Shown piece by piece: positions 35,391 through 43,508 of a stretch of DNA of 64,000 bases. The translations under genes were made by a program, and so were the position numbers. The stretch's first letter is position 1, and every line of letters starts with the position of its first letter. Under the pieces are notes generated by a model. It was not told the DNA's origin. It saw only the letters and a list, made by a program, of their open reading frames with translations, and made no database searches. The DNA is from Streptomyces roseifaciens (GTDB lineage Bacteria > Actinomycetota > Actinomycetes > Streptomycetales > Streptomycetaceae), in NCBI RefSeq assembly GCF_001445655.1, contig NZ_LNBE01000008.1, positions 1 through 64,000 on the forward strand, read 5' to 3'.

Positions 35391-36808
35391 GTCACCTCTA
35401 CAGCTACAGCGCGCCCGGGGTCGGTACGGGCCGGGGGACGGCACTGCCCGCCGCGTCCGCGGGTGAGAACCTCCGGCTCACCCTCGTCTACTTCCTCCCC
35501 AACTACCTCAAGGGCGTCTTCCGCTCCCGGCCCCGGATCGCCGCCCTCCTCGCCCGGGCGGACACGTCCCGGCGCGGCCTGGAGGCCATGCGCCGCATGC
35601 GGCGCCGGTACGGCCGCGGCCCGGTCATGGTGCGCGGCGCCGCCGGCCCCACGCTCCTCGTGCTGGACGCCGACGACGCCCGGCAGGTCCTCTCCGGGCC
35701 GGTGGGGGTGTACGCGGTCGACACCTGGGAGAAGGTGAGCGGGTTCGCGGCGGTCCAGCCCGAGACGCTGGTGGCCTCGCACGGCCGGCAGCGCGTGGTG
35801 CGCCGGATGTTCAACGACGCGGTCCTGGACGCCGGCTGCCCGGTGCACCGGCTCGCCGACCGCTTCCTGCGGGTCGCCGGCGAGGAGGCCGCGGCCCTGC
35901 TGGGCCCCGAGGCGGTGGCCGGGCTGCGCCCGGAGACGCTGCGCGAGGGCTTCGAGCGCGTGGGGCGGCGCTGCTTCCTGGGCGAGGCGGCCGCCGACGA
36001 CGAGGAGTTCTCCCGGCTCCTGGCCGTGCTGCTCGCCGAGGCCAACTGGATGGGGGCGCGCCGCTGGCGGGCCCGCCGCACCCGCCGGCTCCGCCGCAGG
36101 ATGATGCAGCGTCAGGCCCGCTATCTGTACGAGGCCGACCCGCGCAGCCTGGCGGGGTTGTTCGCGGCCGCTCCCCGCGGCCCCGAGACCGCCCCCGAGT
36201 GCCAGGTCAGCCACTGGTTCATGGCGCTCGGTGCGCTGAGCGCCGTCACCGCGCAGACCCTCGCCCTGCTCGCCACGCACCCGCGCCACCACGAGCGCGC
36301 GATGGAGGAGATCCGGGCGGCGGACCGCACCCACGGGCCGCGCACCGTCCCCGGGTTCCTCGGCATGCCCTACCTGCGCGCCTGCGTGCAGGAGGCGGCC
36401 CGGCTGTGGCCGCCCGTGACCGGCCTCGCCCGCCGGACCACCGGCGAGACCCGCTGGCGGGACTCGGTCGCGCCGGGCGGGGTCAACATCCTCGTGCCCG
36501 CCGCGTTCCACGCCCGCGACGGCGAACGGATCGGGTACGCGCACCGGTTCGCGCCCGAGAAGTGGCTGGACGGCACCGCCGAGCGCGACTGGGCGGTCAG
36601 CCCGTTCAGCCGGGGCGAGGCCCAGTGCAGCGGCATGGAGCTCAGCCTGCAGCTGGCCACGGCGTTCGTCGCCGAGCTGCTGCGCGGCGGCGAGCTGGCC
36701 GTCGCCGGGATCCGGCTCGGCCCCGGCCACCCGCTTCCGTACACCTTCGACACCTCGCGGCTGCGGATCGGGATCCGCGCCGCCCGTACGCCGGAGGAGG
36801 GCGCATGA
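35387..36808 (+). CDS. Cytochrome P450, possibly a peroxide-rearranging type
   Basis: This 473-residue P450 has the haem loop FSRGEAQCSG with ligand Cys414 and the ExxR motif in CVQEAARLWPP. The I-helix (SHWFMALGALSAVTAQTLALLATHP) appears to have Gly-Ala where O2-activating P450s have the acid-Thr pair, judged by aligning back from the conserved HP. That loss is known in P450s that isomerise peroxides, such as CYP74, prostacyclin synthase and the fungal Ppo P450 domain. It is coupled to a hydrolase-like gene (ATGA) and followed by a cyclooxygenase-like peroxidase, which could supply the fatty-acid hydroperoxide. Confidence 0.85.
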   Translation: MSHLYSYSAPGVGTGRGTALPAASAGENLRLTLVYFLPNYLKGVFRSRPRIAALLARADTSRRGLEAMRRMRRRYGRGPVMVRGAAGPTLLVLDADDARQVLSGPVGVYAVDTWEKVSGFAAVQPETLVASHGRQRVVRRMFNDAVLDAGCPVHRLADRFLRVAGEEAAALLGPEAVAGLRPETLREGFERVGRRCFLGEAAADDEEFSRLLAVLLAEANWMGARRWRARRTRRLRRRMMQRQARYLYEADPRSLAGLFAAAPRGPETAPECQVSHWFMALGALSAVTAQTLALLATHPRHHERAMEEIRAADRTHGPRTVPGFLGMPYLRACVQEAARLWPPVTGLARRTTGETRWRDSVAPGGVNILVPAAFHARDGERIGYAHRFAPEKWLDGTAERDWAVSPFSRGEAQCSGMELSLQLATAFVAELLRGGELAVAGIRLGPGHPLPYTFDTSRLRIGIRAARTPEEGA

Positions 36809-38193
36809 CGGCCGAGGGCAAGACGGGTTCCCGGGACACGGGGACCGGCGCGGAGGATGCGGCGGCCGCCCGGCTCGCCGCCGTGGCCCGCGAGCTGGGC
36901 GAGGCCGCGGGAGCCGTCCGCGCGGCCGGGCTCGCGGTCACGGCCGTCGCCACCGACCCCGCACTGCTCGCCTCGCTCGGCCGCTCGCCCCGCCGCGGGC
37001 TGCGGGCGGCGCAGGCCCTGGCCCACGGCCTCACCGACGCCGCGGGGCTCGGCTACGCCCCCGACGGGGGACGGGCCGGCCGGATCGCCCGGCTGGCCGG
37101 AGCGGCCGCCGTCCGCAGGAGCCTCGCCGCCGACCTGGCGGCCACCGCGCTGCGGCTGCGGATCCGGCTGTGCGCGACGCGGCACGCGGAGTACGCCGCG
37201 CAGAGCCCGGTGCGGCGGCTGCTCGTCGCCGTCGAGGCCGGGCTGCCCGAGCTGGCCCTGCGCATCCTCCGGGAGCGCGTGCGCGTCCGCGGCGCCGGGC
37301 ACACCCTGGCCGCGCTCGCCCCCGCGCTCGGCGACGTGAGCGCCTGGAGCGCGCTGACGGACGGCAACCCGTTCAACGACGCGGCGGCCTGGCACACCGT
37401 CACGGGCGCCCCGGACGGGCCGGGCTCCGTGCCCCACCCCCGCGCCGAGATCCGGCCCGGGCTCCTCCGGAGCCGGGAGAAGGCCGTCGCCGAGCCGCCG
37501 GACCCGGCGTTCCTCGACGGCCTGGACGACGGCGGCGGCATCACCGCCCACCTGCGCAACCTGGCGGCCCTCGGCCACGGCAGGATGCTCACCCGGCACG
37601 TCACCGGCCCGGACGGCGTCGCCCGCTGCCTGGTGCTGCTGCCCGGCCCGGGGTTCGTCCTGCCGCGCACGGCCTCCCCGCAGGAGCTGGTCGGGGCCGT
37701 CGCCGAGCTGAACCGCGGCGACTCCCCGTACACCCGGGCCGTCCACGAGGCCCTGCTGCGCACGGTGCCCGAAGGGATGCCGGTCGCGCTCGTCGGGCAC
37801 GGCCACGGCGGCGTGACGGCCGGGCACCTGGCCCGTGCCCCGGAGGCGGGCACCCGCCTGCGGTTGACGCACGTCGTCGCCATCGGCTCCCCGGCCGGCC
37901 CCCGGCGCCCGCACGACCCCCGCACCCGCGTCGTGACCCTCGCCGAGGAGCACGACCTGACGCCCCGCCTGGGAGGCCACGGCCCCGTACCGGCCCTCCC
38001 CCCGCCCCCGGCCCTGCTGGAGATCACCTGGGCGGACCCCTCGTACGACGTCCCCCAGTGCCACGGCGCGGAGGCCTACGCCCAGAGCCTCGACAAGACC
38101 GCCCCCGAGGCCCGCGACCGGGTGGACGAGCTGCTCGCCCCGTACCGGGGCCGGGCCGGGCGGAGCGTCGTCCACCGCCTCCCGGCCGGGTAG
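36805..38193 (+). CDS. Alpha/beta-hydrolase-like protein lacking the nucleophile serine
   Basis: This 462-residue protein has an unrecognised helical N-terminal half and a C-terminal half resembling a lipase or esterase fold. Its nucleophile elbow reads VALVGHGHGGVTAGHLA, where GHSHGG is expected. Residue 333 is Gly (GGC at 37801-37803) instead of Ser. It may be a pseudoenzyme acting as a lipid-binding or scaffold protein for the P450 and peroxidase. The ATG at 36805 overlaps the P450 stop. Confidence 0.75.
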   Translation: MTAEGKTGSRDTGTGAEDAAAARLAAVARELGEAAGAVRAAGLAVTAVATDPALLASLGRSPRRGLRAAQALAHGLTDAAGLGYAPDGGRAGRIARLAGAAAVRRSLAADLAATALRLRIRLCATRHAEYAAQSPVRRLLVAVEAGLPELALRILRERVRVRGAGHTLAALAPALGDVSAWSALTDGNPFNDAAAWHTVTGAPDGPGSVPHPRAEIRPGLLRSREKAVAEPPDPAFLDGLDDGGGITAHLRNLAALGHGRMLTRHVTGPDGVARCLVLLPGPGFVLPRTASPQELVGAVAELNRGDSPYTRAVHEALLRTVPEGMPVALVGHGHGGVTAGHLARAPEAGTRLRLTHVVAIGSPAGPRRPHDPRTRVVTLAEEHDLTPRLGGHGPVPALPPPPALLEITWADPSYDVPQCHGAEAYAQSLDKTAPEARDRVDELLAPYRGRAGRSVVHRLPAG

Positions 38194-38249
38194 GCCGGCG
38201 CGCCCGAGTGTCCGAAGCACCTTCTGCAAACCCTCACGGAGAACTGTCG

Positions 38250-40034
38250 ATGACGCCGGTACCGCGCCGCCGCGAGTGGCACTCCCTTCCCTTTCCCCTG
38301 GCGCTGCTGGAGCTCAGGAGACAGCGGCAAGTGCTGCGGACGCACAACCTGCACGACACCTACGGGGCCGGCGGGGAGCGCCCCCGTACGCCCACCGCCG
38401 CGCTGCTCCCCCACCGCAGCTACGACGGCTCGGGGTACGACCCCGCGGATGCCGACATGGGCCGGGCGGGCACCCGGTTCGACCGCAACTGTGCCCTGCC
38501 GGAGACCTTCCCCGAGCCCGAGGACGACGGCCTGCTCTCGCCCAGCCCCCGGGAGGTCAGCCGGCAGCTGCTGCGCCGCCGCTCCGGCTTCCGCCCGGCC
38601 ACGGGGCTGAACCTGCTGGCCGCGGCCTGGATCCAGTTCCAGAACCACGGCTGGTTCAGCCACGGGGAGAACAAGACCGACGGCCCGCTGGACGTGCCCC
38701 TGGCCGCCGACGACGACTGGCCGCAGTGCCCGATGCTCGTACGCCGCTCCCGCCCCGACCCCGCCCGCCGCCCCGGCTCCACCGGCCCGGCGCGCCCGCC
38801 CACGTACGAGAACACCGTCAGCCACTGGTGGGACGGCTCCCAGCTCTACGGTTCGAGCGAGGAGCGCTGCCGGGCCCTGCGCACGGGCGAGCGGGGCAAG
38901 CTCGCCCTGACGGACGGACGGCTGCCCGACGAGACCGCGCCGGGGCTGTCCGGCATCGACCTCACGGGCTTCAACGACAACTACTGGGTCGGGCTGTCCC
39001 TGCTGCACACGCTCTTCGCCAAGGAGCACAACGCCATCTGCGACAGGATCGCCGCCGCCCACCCCACGTGGGGGGACGAGCGGCTCTTCCAGACGGCCCG
39101 GCTCGTCAACGCCGCCGTCATGGCGAAGATCCACACCGTGGAGTGGACCCCGGGGGTGGTCTCCCACCCCGTCACCCGGGCGGCCATGCACATGAACTGG
39201 TACGGCGTGCTGCCCGCCCGGGTGCGGCGCCGGGTCGGCCGGTTCGGCACCGGCGAGTCGCTGTTCGGCATCCCCGGCTCCCCGACGGACCACCACACCG
39301 CGCCGTATTCGATGACCGAGGAGTTCGTCGCCGCCTACCGGCTGCACCCCCTCATCCGCGACGAGTACGCGATCCACTCGCACCGCACGGGCGCGCTGAT
39401 CGAGCGGACGGGCTTCGACGGGCTGCAGGCGCTGGCCACCCGGCCCGCGGTGGACGAGTTCGGCCTCGCCGACCTGCTGTACTCCTTCGGCGTGATGAAC
39501 CCCGGTGACATCACGCTGCACAACCACCCCGACTGCCTGCGCGACCTCGCGCGAATCTCCGGCGAACACGTGGACGTCGGCGCGGTGGACATCCTGCGCG
39601 ACCGGGAGCGGGGCGTCCCGCGCTACACCGCGCTGCGGGCGGCGCTGCACCGCCCGCCGGTCTCCGGCTTCGAGGAGCTGACAGGGGGTGACGTGGGGCT
39701 CGCGGCCGAACTGCGCGAGGTCTACGACGGCCGGCTGGACCGCGTCGACACCATGGTCGGCATGTACGCCGAACAGCGGCCGCGGGGGTTCGCGTTCAGC
39801 GACACGGCGTTCCGGGTGTTCGTCCTGATGGCGTCCCGGCGGCTGAAGAGCGACCGCTTCTTCACCCGGGACTACCGCCCGGAGATCTACACCCCCGAGG
39901 GCATGGAGTGGATCGACCGCACCGGCATGACCGACGTGCTGATGCGCCACCACCCGGAGCTCGCCCCGGCGCTGCGGGGGGTGCGCAACGCGTTCGCGCC
40001 CTGGCGGATGCTGCGGCCCGGGGGGATCCGGTGA
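38250..40034 (+). CDS. Animal-type haem peroxidase / fatty-acid dioxygenase
   Basis: This 594-residue protein belongs to the cyclooxygenase/alpha-dioxygenase/peroxidase superfamily. The distal haem histidine is His133 in IQFQNHGWFSH. The motif YRLH at 363-366 supplies a Tyr in the position of the catalytic radical and the proximal haem ligand His366, matching YRWH of fungal PpoA. ENTVSHWWDGSQLYG and SFGVMNPGDI are also family features. It probably oxygenates an unsaturated fatty acid to a hydroperoxide. ACGGAGA precedes the ATG at 38250. The short gap from the hydrolase-like gene suggests one operon with the P450. Confidence 0.88.
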   Translation: MTPVPRRREWHSLPFPLALLELRRQRQVLRTHNLHDTYGAGGERPRTPTAALLPHRSYDGSGYDPADADMGRAGTRFDRNCALPETFPEPEDDGLLSPSPREVSRQLLRRRSGFRPATGLNLLAAAWIQFQNHGWFSHGENKTDGPLDVPLAADDDWPQCPMLVRRSRPDPARRPGSTGPARPPTYENTVSHWWDGSQLYGSSEERCRALRTGERGKLALTDGRLPDETAPGLSGIDLTGFNDNYWVGLSLLHTLFAKEHNAICDRIAAAHPTWGDERLFQTARLVNAAVMAKIHTVEWTPGVVSHPVTRAAMHMNWYGVLPARVRRRVGRFGTGESLFGIPGSPTDHHTAPYSMTEEFVAAYRLHPLIRDEYAIHSHRTGALIERTGFDGLQALATRPAVDEFGLADLLYSFGVMNPGDITLHNHPDCLRDLARISGEHVDVGAVDILRDRERGVPRYTALRAALHRPPVSGFEELTGGDVGLAAELREVYDGRLDRVDTMVGMYAEQRPRGFAFSDTAFRVFVLMASRRLKSDRFFTRDYRPEIYTPEGMEWIDRTGMTDVLMRHHPELAPALRGVRNAFAPWRMLRPGGIR

Positions 40035-40336
40035 TGGGCGCCGGCGCGGAGCACGCGCCCTGGTCGCGGCCCGTCCGGGCGCAGGCCTGCTCGCTGCGGG
40101 AGCAGGCGGCGCGGCTGCGGTCGAGCGCCGAGGAGGTGGCCCCGCTCGGCGCGGAGGGCGCGGCCCTGCACAAACGGATGATCGCCCATGCGGACCGCGC
40201 CGAGACGGCCGCGCGCTCGCTGGAGCGCGCGGCCGATGCCCTGGCCCGGCACGAGGCGGTTCTCGCCGCCTTGGACCGCCGCCTGGCGGACGACGGCTTC
40301 GGCGACCGGGGCGGCCCGGGCCTGCCCTGGCGCTAG
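40034..40336 (+). CDS. Small helical protein in the peroxidase operon
   Basis: This 100-residue protein is rich in Ala, Arg and Glu with heptad-like spacing (LREQAARLRSSAEEVAPL, then AETAARSLERAADALARHE), so it is probably a coiled coil. Its start overlaps the peroxidase stop (TGATG). The function is unknown. Confidence 0.65.
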   Translation: MGAGAEHAPWSRPVRAQACSLREQAARLRSSAEEVAPLGAEGAALHKRMIAHADRAETAARSLERAADALARHEAVLAALDRRLADDGFGDRGGPGLPWR

Positions 40337-40679
40337 CCCGTGCCCGGGCCGGCCCGGGCACGGGCGACGGCGCCGCCGTTCCGATTCCGCCGGACCCTCG
40401 CCGCCGCGGTCACGCGCTGCGGCGGCGAGGACGTTCCCGGCCACAGCGGCCGAAGCCGGCACCACAGCGGTCGTGCCCGGACCCCGGATTCCGCCGGACC
40501 CACACCACCGTGGTCGCGCACCGCTGCGGCGGCAGCTCCTTCCGCCGCAGCGGGCCGCGGGCACCGTCGCCGCAGCGGCGGCGTGAGAAGGTGCCCCGCG
40601 CCCTTTCGGCCGTCGTCGTGGTGGGCGGCCACAGGCGTGGGGCCCGGCGGTGGCGACGCTGTGTCAGTCCGGGGCGGCT
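40337..40679. other. Convergent intergenic region with hairpins
   Basis: There is no gene here. The stretch is full of GC hairpins, including the terminator at 40396-40430, and carries repeated ATTCCGCCGGACC-type words. Confidence 0.6.
40396..40430. terminator. Bidirectional hairpin terminator
   Basis: CCTCGCCGCCGC (40396-40407) pairs perfectly with GCGGCGGCGAGG (40419-40430) across an 11-nt loop, between converging genes. Confidence 0.75.
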
Positions 40680-41138
40680 CTAACGGGCCGCCAGCGCGCC
40701 GGCCGGCTCGCGGGCGTACCAGCGGTCGTCGCGGAGCTCGGCCAGGCCCTGGTCCGCGAGGCCCTGGACGTGCTTGGTGACGGTGCGCGGCTGATATCCG
40801 GCGGCCGCGCAGAGCTCCTCCAGGGACGCCCCGGCGGTGCCGTACGTCCGCAGGCTCTCCCACGTGCGCACGATGTGGCGGCCGAGCTCGGGGGCGGCGG
40901 CAGGCCGGGCGGCGCGCTCCGGCACTGCGGGCCGCCGGGCCGCCGCCCGCTCCAGGGGCTGCTCCGGCGCCTTCTGCGCCACCGGCTGCCGGACGGCCGA
41001 CGCAGCGGGCTGCGCGGCCGTGTGCGCGACGGCCGGCTGCGGGGCCGCGGCCGTGGAACGGCGGCGGACGGCCGCGCCGACCGGGCGCGGAGTGCGGTTG
41101 ACCCTGCGGTGCCTGCGGCCCTTCTGGCGTTTGCTCAT
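40680..41138 (-). CDS. Winged-helix DNA-binding protein with disordered N-terminus
   Basis: This 152-residue protein starts with a basic tail (MSKRQKGRRHRRVNR), then an Ala/Pro-rich linker of about 65 residues. It ends in a winged-helix domain: IVRTWESLRTYGTAGASLEE, then GYQPRTVTKHVQGLADQGL as the recognition helix. It resembles small actinobacterial MarR-like regulators. It is divergent from the two-component system genes. Confidence 0.75.
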   Translation of the reverse strand: MSKRQKGRRHRRVNRTPRPVGAAVRRRSTAAAPQPAVAHTAAQPAASAVRQPVAQKAPEQPLERAAARRPAVPERAARPAAAPELGRHIVRTWESLRTYGTAGASLEELCAAAGYQPRTVTKHVQGLADQGLAELRDDRWYAREPAGALAAR

Positions 41139-41311
41139 GGATGTACCACTGCTCCGTCCTGTGGCGGGGTGCGTTGCTGCGTGCTATCCCCCGGGTCAAC
41201 CCGGCGGTCATCAGGCGGTTACGGCCATGTCTTCGAGTGTGCGGGACATCACGCGCGAGCCCGGCAGGGCACGCCGCAAGTGCTTCTGGTGGCATATGTG
41301 ACGCTTGGGGC

Positions 41312-41995
41312 GTGCGCATTCTGATAGTCGAGGACGAGACGAGGCTGGCCGATTCCCTGCGGCAGGGGCTGGCCGCCGAGGGCCATCTGGTGGACGCCGT
41401 CCACGACGGCCACCGCGGCCTGGAGGCGGCGCTCACCGGCGTGTACGACGTGATCGTGCTCGACGTGATGCTGCCGGGCCCGAGCGGCTACGAGATCTGC
41501 CGGCGGCTGCGCGGGCTCGGCCAGTGGACGCCGGTGCTGATGCTGACCGCCAAGGACGGCGAGTACGACGAGGCGGAGGGGCTGGACGCGGGGGCCGACG
41601 ACTACCTGTCGAAGCCGTTCTCGTTCGTGGTGCTCCTCGCCCGGCTGCGCGCGCTGGGCCGCCGCCGGGGCGGCGGGGGCACTCCCCCGCTGCGCGCCGG
41701 GGACCTGGTGCTGGACCCCGCGGCGCGGCGCTGCCTGCGTGGCGACGTGGAGATCGAGCTGACCGCGCGCGAGCTGACCGTCCTGCGGTACCTGATGGCG
41801 AACGCCGGGCAGGCGGTGGCCAAGCGCGACATCCTCGACGAGGTCTGGGACTTCCCCGGCGACACCGACCCGAACATCGTGGAGGTGTACGTCTCCTCGC
41901 TGCGCAGGAAGATCGACGCGCCGTTCGGCCGGCGCACGATCGTGACCGTGCACGGCACCGGCTACCGCATCGCCGCGGACGGCGGCGGCCCGTGA
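41312..41995 (+). CDS. OmpR-family response regulator
   Basis: This 227-residue regulator has an N-terminal receiver with phosphorylation site Asp51 (VIVLDVMLPGPSGYE), the acidic pair near residues 7-9 and the Lys of the SKPF motif. A C-terminal winged helix with LTARELTVLRYLMANAGQAV and VYVSSLRRKID follows. The GTG at 41312 begins the receiver exactly. It is coupled to the kinase gene (GTGA). Its target is unknown. Confidence 0.95.
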   Translation: MRILIVEDETRLADSLRQGLAAEGHLVDAVHDGHRGLEAALTGVYDVIVLDVMLPGPSGYEICRRLRGLGQWTPVLMLTAKDGEYDEAEGLDAGADDYLSKPFSFVVLLARLRALGRRRGGGGTPPLRAGDLVLDPAARRCLRGDVEIELTARELTVLRYLMANAGQAVAKRDILDEVWDFPGDTDPNIVEVYVSSLRRKIDAPFGRRTIVTVHGTGYRIAADGGGP

Positions 41996-43461
41996 CCGCT
42001 GCGCGCCGGCCGAGGCTGCCGCGCACGCTGCGGGGCAGGTGCGCGGCCGCGGCGGCCCTGGCGATGGCCGTGGTGCTCGGCGTGGGCGGCACCTGGCTGT
42101 ACACGGTGCTGCGCGCCAACCTGCTGGACACCACGACCGGCCGCACCGAGCTGGCCGCCCGCGAGGTGGCCGCGCAGGCGGACGCCGGGGAGCTGCCCTC
42201 GCTGCTGGCCTCGCCCCGCACGGGCGTGGACGTCGTGCTCGTCCTCGACGCGCACGGGGCGGTGGTCGCCACCACGCGGCCGTCGGCGGAGGCCCTCGCG
42301 CGGGAAGTCGCCCCGCTGCGCCCGGAGGCCGGGCACGACGCGGCGCACCGCATCCTGTCCGGCGGCCCGGCGAAGGGCGGCGACCGCGGCGACGTCGTGG
42401 TGGTGCGGGCCGCGGCGCCGCCGGGGCCGGACGGGGAGCGGCACGAGCGGTACGTCTACGCGCTGACGGTGCTCAACGACGTCGACGGCGCCACGCACGC
42501 GATCGCGATCGGCCTCCTCGCGGGCGCCCCGCCGCTGATCGGCCTGGCCGCGGCCATCGCCTGGGCGGTGACGGGGGCGGCGCTGCGGCCGGTGACCACG
42601 ATCCGTACGGAGCTGGCGGCCGTCACCGCGAGCGCGCTGGACCGGCGGGTACCGGTGCCGGCGGCCGGCGACGAGGTGGCGCAGCTGGCCCGTACGGTCA
42701 ACGCCACGCTGGACCGGCTGGAGCTCGCGGTGGGCCGGCAGCGGCAGTTCGTCGCCGACGCCTCGCACGAGCTGCGCAACCCCGTGGCCGCGGTGCGCTC
42801 CCGGCTGGAGGTGGCGCTGGCCGCGCCCGGCGGGCCGTCGCCCGAGGCCGTGCGGGCCGCGCTGGAGGACACCGTGCGGCTGCAGCACGTGGCGGCGGAC
42901 CTGCTGCTCCTGGCCCGCTTCGACGCGCGGGCGCCGATGGCGGCCGGGGAGCCCGCGGACCTCGCGCTGCTGGCGGCCGAGGAGGCGGCCCGCCGCCCGG
43001 CTCCCCGGGTGCCGCTGGTGGTGCGCGCCGCGGCTCCGGTGCCGTTGCGCGGCCGGACGGGGCAGCTGGAGCGCCTGCTGGCGAACCTGGTCGACAACGC
43101 GCTGCGGCACGCCGCCTCGCGCGTGGTGATCACGGCGTCGCTCGACGGGGCCGCGGGGCGGGCGGTGCTGGAGGTGGCCGACGATGGGCCGGGGATCCCG
43201 GAGGAGGAGCGCGAGCGCGTCTTCGAGCGCTTCGTCCGGCTGGACGCCGCGCGGGCCAGGGAGAGCGGCGGCAGCGGGCTGGGGCTGGCCATCGCCCGGG
43301 AGATCGCGCGCGCTCACGGCGGGGGCCTCGACGTGGCGCCGGGCAGGAAGGGGGCCCGTCTGGTGGCGTGGTTCCCGCTGCCCGGGGGCGCACCGCCCGG
43401 ACGGCCCGGTTCCGGAGAGCTTGATTCCGGACCACTTGATTCCGGAAAGCCCGATTCCTGA
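41992..43461 (+). CDS. Sensor histidine kinase
   Basis: This 489-residue membrane kinase has one helix at about residues 15-38, an extracytoplasmic domain and a second helix at about 175-198. A HAMP domain, an H-box with phosphorylated His259 (FVADASHELRNP) and an ATPase domain with NLVDNALRH, DDGPGIP and SGLGLAIA follow. The C-terminus carries three 15-bp DNA repeats (43410-43454) encoding SGELD, SGPLD and SGKPD. It pairs with the preceding response regulator. Confidence 0.95.
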   Translation: MTAARRPRLPRTLRGRCAAAAALAMAVVLGVGGTWLYTVLRANLLDTTTGRTELAAREVAAQADAGELPSLLASPRTGVDVVLVLDAHGAVVATTRPSAEALAREVAPLRPEAGHDAAHRILSGGPAKGGDRGDVVVVRAAAPPGPDGERHERYVYALTVLNDVDGATHAIAIGLLAGAPPLIGLAAAIAWAVTGAALRPVTTIRTELAAVTASALDRRVPVPAAGDEVAQLARTVNATLDRLELAVGRQRQFVADASHELRNPVAAVRSRLEVALAAPGGPSPEAVRAALEDTVRLQHVAADLLLLARFDARAPMAAGEPADLALLAAEEAARRPAPRVPLVVRAAAPVPLRGRTGQLERLLANLVDNALRHAASRVVITASLDGAAGRAVLEVADDGPGIPEEERERVFERFVRLDAARARESGGSGLGLAIAREIARAHGGGLDVAPGRKGARLVAWFPLPGGAPPGRPGSGELDSGPLDSGKPDS

Positions 43462-43471
43462 AGGTTCGCTC

Positions 43472-43489
43472 AGGAATCTCAGGATTCCT
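43472..43489 (+). promoter_or_regulatory. Palindrome AGGAATC-TCAG-GATTCCT
   Basis: Perfect 7-bp arms with a 4-bp centre lie 20 bp before the SEDS gene. This may be an operator, perhaps of the upstream response regulator, or a weak terminator. Confidence 0.35.
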
Positions 43490-43508
43490 TCAGGCGGGGC
43501 CGACGATA

